The position numbers and the translations under genes are program-made. From Myxococcales bacterium (lineage in GTDB: Bacteria; Myxococcota_A; UBA9160; UBA4427): a stretch of 64,000 bases of DNA. The stretch covers positions 39,102 through 103,101 of the forward strand of contig DUBZ01000070.1 in the NCBI GenBank assembly GCA_012960035.1, written 5' to 3'. The stretch's first letter is position 1. Every line of letters starts with the position of its first letter. The notes beneath the pieces were generated by a model that worked only from the letters and a program-made list of their open reading frames with translations, did no database searches and was not told the origin of the DNA. This document shows, in pieces, positions 24,655-33,038 of the stretch.

Positions 24655-25678
24655 TCCTTCCAGACCTGGGTCGGAAGCGGGAACGAACTGGCGCGCGAGC
24701 TATGTGCTTGCGTTCGTCATGGTCGTGGCATGCGTGGGCTCATGGGAGGGCTACTGGCGCAACCACGGCTTCGATCCGTCGGTGACCGACGACGCCGGAC
24801 TCTGGGGGTTGGCGCGTCACAAAGCGAATGTTCTTGGCGAGGACGCGGTGGTTTTGGTGGGTTCGTCACGTATGCAGATGGACGTGCAGCGCGATGCATT
24901 TGCCCACGCGACTGGATGGCCGCCCGCGGTACAGCTCGCCGTAGTTCGAGGTCCCTCCGTTCCAGTGCTTGAAAATCTGGCAAATGATCTGGGTTTTGTG
25001 GGCACGGTGATTTGCGAGGTGAACCCGGTCTTGTTCTTTGCGGACACGCCGAACATCGATCGCATGCTCGATGCGCACTTCGAGGCCTTTCGAACCTTCT
25101 CGTATGGCAGCCATGTGGAGCAGCGGCTTTCGATGTGGTTCCAACAGCGTTTTGTCACACGGCTCCCCGACTTGGGGTACGGACCGTTGCGCGAAGGCTG
25201 GGAATTCGGTCGGCGGCCGCTACCGAGCTACAACGCGTTCATCACCGAGGACCGCTATCGCTTTGGTAACTACGGCAAGTTTGGACACCTGCGCTGGGCC
25301 AATAAACGGATCGCGCAGGTGCTGCGAAATACGATTCCCAAGGTCATGCCGCCTTCTGAGTTCGCGAAGAGATTGCGACACGTGAACGCGCTCGTTGAGT
25401 TGATCCGCGCCCGGGGCGGAGACGTTGTCTTTATACACTTGCCGTCCTCCAACCACGTTCTCAAATATGAACACGAATGGTGGGATCGCTCCGAGTTCTG
25501 GGACAAGCTCGTCGCGGCAACCGACGTGACGTCGATCCACTACGAAGACGATCCAGTGCTCGCACGCTTCTCCCCGCCCGACGGAGATCATCTGGGTCGC
25601 ATGCGTGCGGAAGAGTTCTCCCTGCGGTTGGGCGAGGTGCTGGTCAAGAAGGGTGTCGCGCCGGGACGCAGCGATTGA
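24629..25678 (+). CDS. SGNH-hydrolase-like acylation partner protein
   Basis: 349 residues from a GTG at 24629 with GGAG seven bases upstream; this start overlaps the MBOAT gene. One membrane helix (SYVLAFVMVVACVGSW) near residue 27 anchors a periplasmic domain. SGNH-like blocks are visible: VVLVGSSRMQMDVQRDAF (block I, Ser), the GDVVFIHLPSSNH strand, and near the end SPPDGDHLGRMRAEEF, where the DxxH pair would complete a Ser-His-Asp triad. Such proteins finish the transfer of acyl groups delivered by an MBOAT protein. The overlap makes co-translation likely. The acyl group and polymer are unknown. Confidence 0.82.
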   Translation: MPSSTSNSDPSRPGSEAGTNWRASYVLAFVMVVACVGSWEGYWRNHGFDPSVTDDAGLWGLARHKANVLGEDAVVLVGSSRMQMDVQRDAFAHATGWPPAVQLAVVRGPSVPVLENLANDLGFVGTVICEVNPVLFFADTPNIDRMLDAHFEAFRTFSYGSHVEQRLSMWFQQRFVTRLPDLGYGPLREGWEFGRRPLPSYNAFITEDRYRFGNYGKFGHLRWANKRIAQVLRNTIPKVMPPSEFAKRLRHVNALVELIRARGGDVVFIHLPSSNHVLKYEHEWWDRSEFWDKLVAATDVTSIHYEDDPVLARFSPPDGDHLGRMRAEEFSLRLGEVLVKKGVAPGRSD

Positions 25679-25706
25679 GTCGTGTGGGCTGAACCGGGAG
25701 CCAACG

Positions 25707-25805
25707 GCCGTTGCGATCGAAAATACCTCGGCTACAGAATCTCGAATTCGCGATGTTGACTTCGCACAAGAAACTGCGGAACTCACGCGAAAGCAGGTTC
25801 TCCAG
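25707..25805 (+). pseudogene. Second flagellin C-terminal fragment
   Basis: About 33 codons read AVAIENTSATESRIRDVDFA then QETAELTRKQVLQ, the most conserved stretch of flagellin C-termini. The match stops abruptly; the following frame reads into an unrelated basic tail, and the sequence before it (about 25680-25706) is not flagellin. It lies on the plus strand, opposite to the fragment at 19966, so it comes from a separate flagellin gene or from a rearrangement. It is far too short to be functional. Confidence 0.8.
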
Positions 25806-25828
25806 CTCGCCACGCACGAGCGCGGCGC

Positions 25829-26437
25829 CTATCGCTCAGCGCGGCTCGCCATTGGCCGAAGATGAGCCACTTCGTTGAGACTTGTGATGCTGCGTTCACC
25901 CGAACTTGCCGCCATAAAACGATTCACGCTCGCATAGTGGGCGTCGAGAAATAGCCTCGGGGCGATTCCTAAGACATGAGTCGCCCAGGCATTGATGACG
26001 CCGCCGTGGCAAAACACCGCGATCCGCTTGCTCGGGTTCGCGTCGACGAGGGTCTGGAGACCGCTCGTCGCAGTCGCGACGAATGCGTCGAAGTCGGTTT
26101 GTGACGAGTAGCCGCCTTCGACGAACTGCTTCCAGCGCTCGGGATGAAGCCGCTTGAGATCTTCCATTGGGATGTATTCCGGGGACTCCGCGTCGAACTC
26201 CTGGACGCGGTCTTCGAACTCAACCTCGAGTCCGGCTAGGGCTGCGAGAGGCTGCGCGGTTTCATGTGCGCGCTGCATGGGACTCGAATAGATCCGATCG
26301 ATGCTTTCGTGCGAGAGCCACTCCCCAACGAGACGCGCTTGTTCGAGCCCAATTTCGGACAGCGGTGGGTCGGCGGGCGTGCCGTCATCAGTCGCCTTGC
26401 GAATCGGAAGGCCGTGTCGAACAAGAATCATCTGCAT
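25829..26437 (-). CDS. Histidine phosphatase family protein (phosphoglycerate-mutase-like)
   Basis: 202 residues. The catalytic RHG motif lies at the very N-terminus (MILVRHGLPIRKA), followed by PLSEIGLEQARLVGEWL, IYSSPMQRAHETAQPL with the second Arg, and the second catalytic His in IAVFCHGGVINAWATHVLG. The length fits cytosolic phosphatases of the branch that includes CobC/GpmB-like enzymes. The substrate is unknown. It is divergent from the Rieske gene and its 3' end abuts the flagellin relic. Confidence 0.92.
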   Translation of the reverse strand: MQMILVRHGLPIRKATDDGTPADPPLSEIGLEQARLVGEWLSHESIDRIYSSPMQRAHETAQPLAALAGLEVEFEDRVQEFDAESPEYIPMEDLKRLHPERWKQFVEGGYSSQTDFDAFVATATSGLQTLVDANPSKRIAVFCHGGVINAWATHVLGIAPRLFLDAHYASVNRFMAASSGERSITSLNEVAHLRPMASRAER

Positions 26438-26508
26438 CGATCGCGAAGCTTATCGAAGTTGTGTCGTGCGTGCGGTGTGACCGGCGCCGTAAGACTCCCA
26501 AAAGAACA

Positions 26509-26934
26509 GTGATTCAGACAGATGCGTTAGCATCGGGATTCGACAAGCAAGGCGTCTCATTCAACGCAGAGGGATGGGCGCATCATCTCGGGAAACTCTT
26601 GGCTTACGAACGCGTCGCAAACCTGAACGACATCCCGCACGGTCGCGGCCTGTGCGTTGAGATCGGTCCGGTCGAGGTGGGACTGTTTCGCGTCGGTGGC
26701 GAGGTTTACGCGATGGAAAACCGCTGCCCCCACGGCGACGCGCAGCTGAGCGAAGGCGACCTCGCAGGCTGCGTGATCGTTTGCTCAGCCCATGGGTGGG
26801 ACTTCGACGTGACAACAGGTTTCAAGCCAGGGGATCCCGACGGGTTTCCGATCCCATGCTTTGCGGTTCGAATTGACGGTGATGACGTAAGCGTCGACGT
26901 CGACGACGTCATCAACATGCGCAGACGCCGCTAG
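26509..26934 (+). CDS. Rieske [2Fe-2S] ferredoxin-like protein
   Basis: 141 residues from a GTG at 26509; the longer open frame upstream is the shadow of the divergent phosphatase. A start a few codons later is equally possible because the ribosome site is weak. The two cluster motifs are CPHGDA (Cys-x-His) and CSAHGW (Cys-x2-His), 16 residues apart, as in bacterial Rieske ferredoxins of ring-hydroxylating dioxygenases and NirD-like proteins. The C-terminal PIPCFAVRIDGDDVSVDVDD is the standard final beta-strand. It probably carries single electrons to an oxygenase or reductase not visible here. It ends overlapping the broken HDOD-GGDEF gene on the other strand. Confidence 0.87.
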   Translation: MIQTDALASGFDKQGVSFNAEGWAHHLGKLLAYERVANLNDIPHGRGLCVEIGPVEVGLFRVGGEVYAMENRCPHGDAQLSEGDLAGCVIVCSAHGWDFDVTTGFKPGDPDGFPIPCFAVRIDGDDVSVDVDDVINMRRRR

Positions 26935-27323
26935 GCGGGCCGCTCAGGCCTTGGCGCGACGTCATCGGATGAACGCGACGCCACGGTGGCTGCGGAGATC
27001 CCCCTGAGTAGATCGTCGCCGCACGGGTGTCCGTGATCGTCATTCACGCTCTTGAAATGACCGATGTCGAGCATCAATAACCCGAGAGCGTGACCCGCCT
27101 GGATGGCTTGTCGTACGTCGAATACCTGGTCGGGCCTTCCTGAATTGCTCGAGTTTGCCATACGGAGCAGCTTGGTCACGATCGCTGGACCGCGAATCAG
27201 TACCGCGGAAAGCGCGTCGATGTTGATGTTGTCGCGCTGATGAAGGCGAATGATTTCGAGGGCGACACCGGGGGGAGACGGAATCGAATTTGCGTCCCGC
27301 TACTTATCGAGGAGTTTAGACAT
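26931..27323 (-). pseudogene. HDOD-GGDEF signalling protein, broken
   Basis: From the ATG at 27323 the frame reads MSKLLDK, then a TAG stop at 27300-27302, and continues in the same frame as a clear HDOD domain start (RDANSIPSPPGVALEIIRLH, LIRGPAIVTKLLRMANSSNS). It then jumps directly into the beginning of a GGDEF domain (LGLLMLDIGHFKSVNDDHGH, CGDDLLRGIS) and ends without the GGDEF motif. An intact protein would be 350 residues or more; most of the HDOD and the catalytic half of the GGDEF are missing. So there is an in-frame stop, an internal deletion and a truncation. HDOD-GGDEF proteins regulate chemotaxis or cyclic-di-GMP behaviour in delta-lineages. Confidence 0.8.
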
Positions 27324-27573
27324 CTGGGTTCCTGACAAGCCGGCCGCGGGAATCACTTGCCACCCCGTGTGGGTCGATCGCTTCTCGGCCTAGTGCATTG
27401 GAACGAACGTGAATGTGATGGAGTCTGCCTATTCGCGAACGCTTCGAACCCAGAGCAATCGTCTTCGAGTGATCGGTTACCTTGGTTGCAAGCAGGGGGA
27501 AACTAGAGGTGCCAGCTCCGGGTTAACCTTGACGTTCGGTGTTCGTCCCGATGATCAGCACGAACAAGCCGCA

Positions 27574-27745
27574 GCGCTAGGAGTCTGCGCGGCAGAAGGC
27601 GCACGCGCCCAAACGCGGATCCAATGCCGCTGGCTGCGTTGCGAAAGCTAGCTTTAGCCAGCTAGAGCGGCGCTTTCGCGCCTTGCCATCGACATTGTCT
27701 CCACATCTGGTCACGCACACCTTCCACCGCGCAGACTCCTAGCGC
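27574..27745. repeat. Perfect 19-bp inverted repeat flanking 134 bp
   Basis: GCGCTAGGAGTCTGCGCGG at 27574-27592 returns as its exact reverse complement at 27727-27745. The right arm contains the stop codon of the SDR gene (27739-27745). The spacer includes a further smaller palindrome (GCGAAAG ... CTTTCGC) and a CTAGCTTTAGCCAGCTAG stretch, so the transcript could fold as one long arm. It might be a transcript-end structure, a duplication of the SDR 3' end, or the ends of a small non-coding element. I see no transposase. Confidence 0.7.
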
Positions 27746-28521
27746 ATGAACTCGCCGGCATTTATGAGCAGCGTTTCGCCGGTGATCATTCTCGCTCGAT
27801 CCGAACAAAAGAAGATGATCGCTTCGGCGACGTCATCGTCCTTCGGGATTTCGCCAAGGGGCATGCCCGACGTAATCTCGTCGATGACGGCTTGTTCGGA
27901 AATCCCGCGTTCCTTCGATTGCCACTTCACGTAACCCTCGACCGGAGGTCCCCACATCCAAGTTGGGATCACCATGTTGACGCGAATTTTGTCGGGGCCG
28001 AGTTCTTCGGCGAGGTGGTACATCGATGAGACGAGTGCTCCCTTCGAAGAGGCGTACGCGATCTGGGGCATCGGAGGAGAGAGCCACATCGATTGGGATC
28101 CCACCAAAACAAGCGATCCACCGCCGCTTGCCTTAAAGTGTGGGAGCGCCGCTTTCGCGATCCGCATCGTGCCGATGACGTTCGCGTTCAAACAGGTTTC
28201 CCAGTCTTTTTCGCTGGTCGTCGCCAGGGTTCCCATCTGCGTGTCGAAGGCCGCGACTTGAACCACGGCATCGACGCTTCCGAAGCGCTTCGCCGCCTCG
28301 TCGAGAAAGTTTGTGCAGCGCTCTGTGTCGGTAATGTCGACCGTAATTGCCGCGACGCGTTTGCCGGTGGGGTCGAGTTCCTGTGCTGTCTTTTGGAGCT
28401 TGTCCTCGCTGCGCGCACCGATGACGACGTTGGCACCATCGCGCAGAGCGGCCTGAGCAACTTCTCGGCCAAGTCCGGGTCCAACGCCGCACACCACAAC
28501 ATTCTTGCCTTCGAGGATCAT
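27739..28521 (-). CDS. Short-chain dehydrogenase/reductase
   Basis: 260 residues from the ATG at 28521, where AAGGAG precedes by seven bases; the open frame extends 56 codons further upstream without family resemblance. Rossmann motif VVVCGVGPGLGREVAQAAL (a variant of TGxxxGxG with CGVGPGLG), NANVIGTMRIAKAALP, and the catalytic Ser in LVGSQSM with Tyr and Lys in IAYASSKGALVSSM (YxxSK). It ends with a cofactor-loop region (GETLLINAGEF). The cofactor motif lacks the canonical Thr-Gly start, as in some FabI-like relatives, but the active site is complete. The start is divergent from the carboxyltransferase gene, with about 266 bases between them. Substrate unknown. Confidence 0.92.
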   Translation of the reverse strand: MILEGKNVVVCGVGPGLGREVAQAALRDGANVVIGARSEDKLQKTAQELDPTGKRVAAITVDITDTERCTNFLDEAAKRFGSVDAVVQVAAFDTQMGTLATTSEKDWETCLNANVIGTMRIAKAALPHFKASGGGSLVLVGSQSMWLSPPMPQIAYASSKGALVSSMYHLAEELGPDKIRVNMVIPTWMWGPPVEGYVKWQSKERGISEQAVIDEITSGMPLGEIPKDDDVAEAIIFFCSDRARMITGETLLINAGEFMR

Positions 28522-28787
28522 GTCATTCTCCTTGGTTTCTGGGATCGCGGTGGAGTTATACAAGCTGCGCGACGGGCATCGCCAACTCGCGTTTCGAGAT
28601 TGCTGATCTCGGAGGATACCGCCGCGCTCGGTGAAGCTTGTCGGCAGCGAAGCGTTCCAGTACCGCGATCGTGTGCGAGCGTTTGACAAAAACCACAGCG
28701 AAGTGGAAGCTGACAGCTGCCGGGTGATTCAGCGCGCGACATCCCTCCCGACGAGAATGGAAATGTTCGAGCACACAGAAAGGTGAG

Positions 28788-30338
28788 ATGACCGTGAGTA
28801 ACAAAAGTGAAAAAGAAAACCTTCACGGGTGGGGCCCGCTGCTCAACCTTCTTGAAGATCGGCAACAGATCGCTCGCGCAATGGGGGGCACCGCAAAACT
28901 CGAAAAGCGGCGGGCCGACGGCGCACTGAACGCGCGCGAACGCATCGACTTGTTGCTCGACGCAGGGACCTTTAGAGAATTTGGAACCCTGACGGCGGGT
29001 ATAACGGAAGAGGGCGAGCGGCCCGCTCCGGCCGACGCGTTTCCGGCGGGGTTTGGAGAGATTCACGGTCGCCCGGTGCTGGTCGGGGCCGAAGATTTTA
29101 CGGTAATGGGCGGATCGATCGGGCTTGCCGCCGCCGACAAGCGTTATCGCCTGACCCAACTCGCCGCACAAGAACGCGTGCCGTTGGTTTTCCTGCTCGA
29201 AGGCGCGGGCCACAGAATGACCAACGCGTTGAAGGGCCACGGAAGGACCCCGAACGATTTGCAGGGCCTAGTCGACTTGTCGGGCCTTGTTCCGACGGTT
29301 TGCGTCGTACTCGGAGCGTCGGCAGGACACGGCGCCCTTGCCGCACCCCTGATGAACTTTGCGATCATGCAGGAGTCGGCATCCCTGTTTACCGCGGGTC
29401 CGCCTTTGGTCGAAGCGGCGACCGGCGAGAAAATCGAAAAGCACGACCTTGGTGGACCCAACGTTCATGTCAAAATAAGTGGCGTGGTGCACAACCGAGC
29501 GCCCGACGAGCGGGAAGCGCTGGCGATGGCGCGGGACTATCTGCGCTACTTCCCGAGCAGCGCATGGGAAGCCGCCCCGCGAACGTCTGCAGGAGAGGAT
29601 CACGGGGAGCGGCGACTCGACAAGATCCTCGAACTCATCCCGCCAGATTCATTCAAGCCCTACAAGATGCGACGCGTGCTCGAATGCCTCGTGGATGAGG
29701 GGACGTTTTTCGAAGTCCAACCCGAATTCGGCGCTGCCGTGATTACGGCTCTGGGTTTTCTCGGTGGAGAATCCGTCGCGATCGTTGCCAACGATCCGAG
29801 CGCCAAAGCGGGCGCACTCGATACCAACGCGGCGAACAAAGCCGCGCGCTTCGTCGAGATCGCAGGCTCGTTCCATTTGCCCGTCGTCTTTCTTGCCGAC
29901 AACCCCGGCGTGCAAGCGGGGAGCAAGGCCGAGCGCGAGGGTGCGCTTCGCGCGGCTGCGCGAATGTTTGCCGCCCAACGGCGGCTGCAGAGCCCGAAGC
30001 TGCACGTCACGGTGCGTAAAGCTTTCGGCTTTGGAAGCTCCGTCATGGCGATGAACCCATTCGACGCGCAAACGCTCTCGATCGCGTTTCCCGGGGCGAC
30101 CCTCGGTGCGATGCCGGCCGGGAGCGGGGGCAAGGCTGCCCATGCAGACGAAGCGGAACAGGCAGCACTCGATGCCATGCAGTCTGGCGGCCCGTATCAA
30201 GTTGCGTCGACGTTGGGCTTTGACGAGGTGATCGATCCCCGCGAATTGCGCAACGTGTTGCTCGCAGGCCTGAGCCTCGCCCGAGCACGATCTGAGGGAA
30301 CTCACGAGCCCGTCGCTCGCTTCGGCCCGCTGCCGTAG
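28788..30338 (+). CDS. Acyl-CoA carboxylase, carboxyltransferase (beta) subunit
   Basis: 516 residues, the normal size for the beta subunit of propionyl-, acetyl- or methylcrotonyl-CoA carboxylase. It begins with the helical segment LEKRRADGALNARERIDLLL; the N-terminal crotonase-fold domain carries FTVMGGSIGLAAADKRYRLT and LLEGAGHRM, and the C-terminal domain begins with the HLPVVFLADNPGVQAG stretch and ends with FPGATLGAMPAGSGG. Biotin-carboxylated carrier protein is the partner; no alpha subunit or biotin carrier gene lies beside it. It transfers carboxyl from biotin to acyl-CoA, giving a malonyl-type product. The acyl specificity cannot be read by eye; compare PccB and MccB. Confidence 0.94.
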   Translation: MTVSNKSEKENLHGWGPLLNLLEDRQQIARAMGGTAKLEKRRADGALNARERIDLLLDAGTFREFGTLTAGITEEGERPAPADAFPAGFGEIHGRPVLVGAEDFTVMGGSIGLAAADKRYRLTQLAAQERVPLVFLLEGAGHRMTNALKGHGRTPNDLQGLVDLSGLVPTVCVVLGASAGHGALAAPLMNFAIMQESASLFTAGPPLVEAATGEKIEKHDLGGPNVHVKISGVVHNRAPDEREALAMARDYLRYFPSSAWEAAPRTSAGEDHGERRLDKILELIPPDSFKPYKMRRVLECLVDEGTFFEVQPEFGAAVITALGFLGGESVAIVANDPSAKAGALDTNAANKAARFVEIAGSFHLPVVFLADNPGVQAGSKAEREGALRAAARMFAAQRRLQSPKLHVTVRKAFGFGSSVMAMNPFDAQTLSIAFPGATLGAMPAGSGGKAAHADEAEQAALDAMQSGGPYQVASTLGFDEVIDPRELRNVLLAGLSLARARSEGTHEPVARFGPLP

Positions 30339-30496
30339 CCTAGAAGCCATCTCGTAAATCCTTCGGTCGCCAGCTCCCCGCCATCGGTCCGATCTCTGGG
30401 TTGCGAAATCTCGCCCGTAGTTACGGCTGCGATTCCACGCCATGATCTCGGACCCCATTCGGGCACCTGACTCGGTCAGGGTCTATGAGATGACTT

Positions 30497-31171
30497 CTAG
30501 CCTTTGTTGCGGCCGAGCATTTTATAGATCGGCGCGAACTTCTCGCGGGTGTCGGCAGGCAGTGGAACGATTTCACCAAGGGATCGCGCGCCCCAGACGA
30601 TCTGCGCGGTACGCTCAACGAGCTCTGAAACCTTGAGTGCGTCTTTTGGGTTCTTGCCAACGGCCAGAAGACCATGATTGGCGATCAGCACCGCCCCGCG
30701 ATCTGAAAGGTGACGCGCTGCTTCTTCGCCGAGTTCGTTCGTGCCCGTCATCTTGTATTCGGTGACCGGCACATCACCACCGACGTAGATGTCAAACTCT
30801 TCGATTACGCACGGAATGGTTTGATGTGTGATCGCAAACATCGTCGAGTACATCGCATGCGAATGCATGACGGCGCCGATGTCGGGGTGCGCGCGAAGAC
30901 AAGAAAGGTGCAGCGCCTTTTCGGTTGTAGGCGGACGCGTGCCTTCCAGGACATTCCCGTTTGCGTCGCATACAACCAAGTCGTCTGTTGTCATGGTTTC
31001 ATAGGCGAGCGATGCAGGCGTCATTACGACGTTGCCGTCGGGCAGGCGCGCAGAAACGTTTCCCGCCGTGCCTTCGACCAAGCCGCGGGTCACCATGGCT
31101 CGTGCGGCCTCAAGGGTGGCGCTGATAATGGTCGCCCGCGTGTCTGGGGTTTGCGCCAAGTGATCTCCCAT
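30497..31171 (-). CDS. Class II aldolase/adducin family protein
   Basis: 224 residues from the ATG at 31171; upstream the frame is an unlikely 31-residue extension. The zinc site of the fuculose-1-phosphate/ribulose-5-phosphate 4-epimerase family is recognisable: GNVSARLPDGNVVMTPAS (phosphate-binding loop), Glu in PTTEKALHL, HSHA in VMHSHAMYST, and the third His in LIANHGLLAVG. Members split or epimerise sugar phosphates or similar 2-hydroxy acids. Its neighbour on the far side is the acyl-CoA carboxylase, but they are convergent, so no operon is implied. The actual aldehyde partner is unknown. Confidence 0.9.
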   Translation of the reverse strand: MGDHLAQTPDTRATIISATLEAARAMVTRGLVEGTAGNVSARLPDGNVVMTPASLAYETMTTDDLVVCDANGNVLEGTRPPTTEKALHLSCLRAHPDIGAVMHSHAMYSTMFAITHQTIPCVIEEFDIYVGGDVPVTEYKMTGTNELGEEAARHLSDRGAVLIANHGLLAVGKNPKDALKVSELVERTAQIVWGARSLGEIVPLPADTREKFAPIYKMLGRNKG

Positions 31172-31339
31172 CCAAAGTTGGATCGCGACGAAGCAACGTC
31201 GAGGCTGGGAAGCATCTCGCAGACCTAACGCAGGCGCACCAAGAAAACGCGTGCGCGACATCATCGGCCGCAGCGCTCGTACTTTGGCCGGTCTTCGGTT
31301 TTCGCGCAGAGCAGGTGTGCCGTCTGCGCGAAGGTGAAA

Positions 31340-31415
31340 TGGCTCCCCGGGTAGGACTTGAACCTACGACAAGGCGGTTAACAGCCGCCTGCTCTACCAA
31401 CTGAGCTACCGGGGA
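31340..31415 (-). tRNA. tRNA-Asn (GTT)
   Basis: 76 bases with the CCA encoded. The acceptor stem TCCCCGG pairs with CCGGGGA, the anticodon loop is CTGTTAA within GCGGC/GCCGC-type stems, and the T arm is GTAGG with TTCAAGT. The anticodon GTT decodes asparagine codons. Confidence 0.95.
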
Positions 31416-31509
31416 ACGGCTTCAGAGCGGTGCTAGCTTAGGGTCTGCGTGCGGAAAATCAACGATCCCCCGCGCAAACATTCACCCAGCGACACAGCCG
31501 CAGTTTGGA

Positions 31510-31992
31510 CTAACCGGTGTGGGGCAGGAGTTCGAGGACTTCGAACGTACGGCTTCCCTTCGGAACTTTGACGGTAACCTCGTCGTCGACTTCCTTGCCC
31601 ATCAGTGCGCGGGCGACCGGAGAGGTGACCGAAAGCAAACCCTTCGCGGCATTTGCCTCGTCCTCGCCGACGATCGTGTAGCGGACTTCGTCACCTGTCT
31701 CGGTGTCAGAAAGAACTACCCGCGTACCAAAGCGGACCTTGTCCAACTCGGCGTCCGAGCTTTCGATCACCTGAGCCCGCGCGATCCGATCCTCGACGTA
31801 ATCGATCCGTCCGGCCAAGTGGCCCTGTTTTTCCTTGGCGGCGTGATATTCGGCGTTTTCGGACAGGTCCCCGTGTTCGAGAGCCAATTCAATGTCTCGG
31901 ATATTGGCCGGCCGCTCGACATTCTTCAGCTGGCTGAGTTCTTCCTTTAGGCGTTCAAAGCCTGTCGGGGTCATGGGGATTTTGCTGTCCAT
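31510..31992 (-). CDS. greA: Transcription elongation factor GreA
   Basis: 160 residues, exact family length. The N-terminal coiled-coil hairpin reads PMTPTGFERLKEELSQLKNV ... DLSENAEYHAAKEKQGHLAG, with the acidic tip (DLSENAEYHAAKE) that enters the RNA polymerase secondary channel. The C-terminal FKBP-like domain follows (VRFGTRVVLSDTETGDEVRY and ISVTSPVARALMGKEVDDEV-like wording). GreA triggers cleavage of backtracked RNA. The gene is monocistronic, downstream of tRNA-Asn in the opposite sense of the CPBP gene. Confidence 0.97.
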   Translation of the reverse strand: MDSKIPMTPTGFERLKEELSQLKNVERPANIRDIELALEHGDLSENAEYHAAKEKQGHLAGRIDYVEDRIARAQVIESSDAELDKVRFGTRVVLSDTETGDEVRYTIVGEDEANAAKGLLSVTSPVARALMGKEVDDEVTVKVPKGSRTFEVLELLPHTG

Positions 31993-32220
31993 TTGTGCGT
32001 GCTCTTCCTAGGGTCGGCGGTGTACGCCGCGCGATGGCCCGTCAGGTGTTTGAATCCGCTAGGGTTCTCGCGAAGTGAGAAGCCGGGTGTTCCAGTTGGC
32101 TTCAGATGAGTTTGTCTGTTGATCGTCCCTGCGTAGCTGTTCGGCGACGCGAAGGTCAACCGGGAGCGGATTCAAACGCGAACGGCCAACTGCGCTCCAT
32201 GTGGAGCCCCATCGGCCGGG

Positions 32221-32880
32221 ATGCATACGGTAACTTCCAACCGCCCGAGGGGCAACGAAGCCAAATTGGTCGACCCTGTGCCTAAGCCTACAGACCCCTT
32301 CGTCGACGACCCCGGGCCGAATTTCGTGCGGACCGGCATCTGGTTCTACGGCGCGATGGCGATCGTGGCCGTGTTGTGGCGCACCGGCATGTATTCCGAG
32401 CCGATCTTCTTCGCAACCCAAGAGGATGCGGCTACGGGTCCGTCTTGGAGAAATGACGTTGCGCTCGGCTTGTTTGTGGGGTTTGTCTTCGTAGCGCTGT
32501 CGAATCTGGCGACGCGCTTTACCGAGTGGGGCGAGAACCTCGCACGTGCGATGGCGGACGCACTCGGTCCCATCTCCACGGCCGACGCCATCCTGCTCGC
32601 TTTCGCGAGCGGCCTGGCGGAAGAAATGCTCTTCCGCGGCGCGCTGCAGCCGCGGGTCGGCCTGGTCGTTGCGACCGTGCTGTTCGGCATCGTTCACTTC
32701 GTACCACGCCGCGAGTTTTTGCCGTGGACCGTCTTTGCGCTGGTCGTCGGCTACTGCTTCGCGGTGATGTTCGAGTACACAGGCAACTTAATCGCGCCCG
32801 TGGTCGCTCACACCGTGATCAACGGGATCAATTTGCCCACGCTGGTCAAGCGGTACGGGACGCCTGAACCGGACGTCTAG
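32221..32880 (+). CDS. CPBP family intramembrane metalloprotease
   Basis: 219 residues with five or six membrane helices. The metal motifs of the CAAX-protease/bacteriocin-processing (ABI) family are all visible: LAEEMLFRGALQPRVG (EExxxR, motif 1), LFGIVHFVPRREF (FxxxH, motif 2), and APVVAHTVINGINLPTLV (HxxxN, motif 3). It should lie in the inner membrane and cleave or modify a membrane peptide. The ATG at 32221 begins a hydrophilic leader of about 35 residues, so a later start (GTG near 32278) is possible. Its target is unknown. Confidence 0.9.
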   Translation: MHTVTSNRPRGNEAKLVDPVPKPTDPFVDDPGPNFVRTGIWFYGAMAIVAVLWRTGMYSEPIFFATQEDAATGPSWRNDVALGLFVGFVFVALSNLATRFTEWGENLARAMADALGPISTADAILLAFASGLAEEMLFRGALQPRVGLVVATVLFGIVHFVPRREFLPWTVFALVVGYCFAVMFEYTGNLIAPVVAHTVINGINLPTLVKRYGTPEPDV

Positions 32881-32905
32881 CAGGCTGCGAAAAAACCCCG
32901 GGCCG

Positions 32906-32924
32906 AGCCGCGTGCGCGGCTTTT
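32906..32924 (+). terminator. Probable intrinsic terminator after CPBP gene
   Basis: A short perfect stem AGCCGC/GCGGCT with a GTGC loop is followed by TTTTC, 27 bases after the stop. Confidence 0.6.
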
Positions 32925-33038
32925 CGGCGAACGCAAGGCGTGAAGCCTCCGCTGTGCGGGTGCACAGCAAAGTTTCGCAACGCAGTGACCGACGCAAGGA
33001 CGCGTGCGATGCGACGGGAGTGGTTCTTCCGCAGCTTG

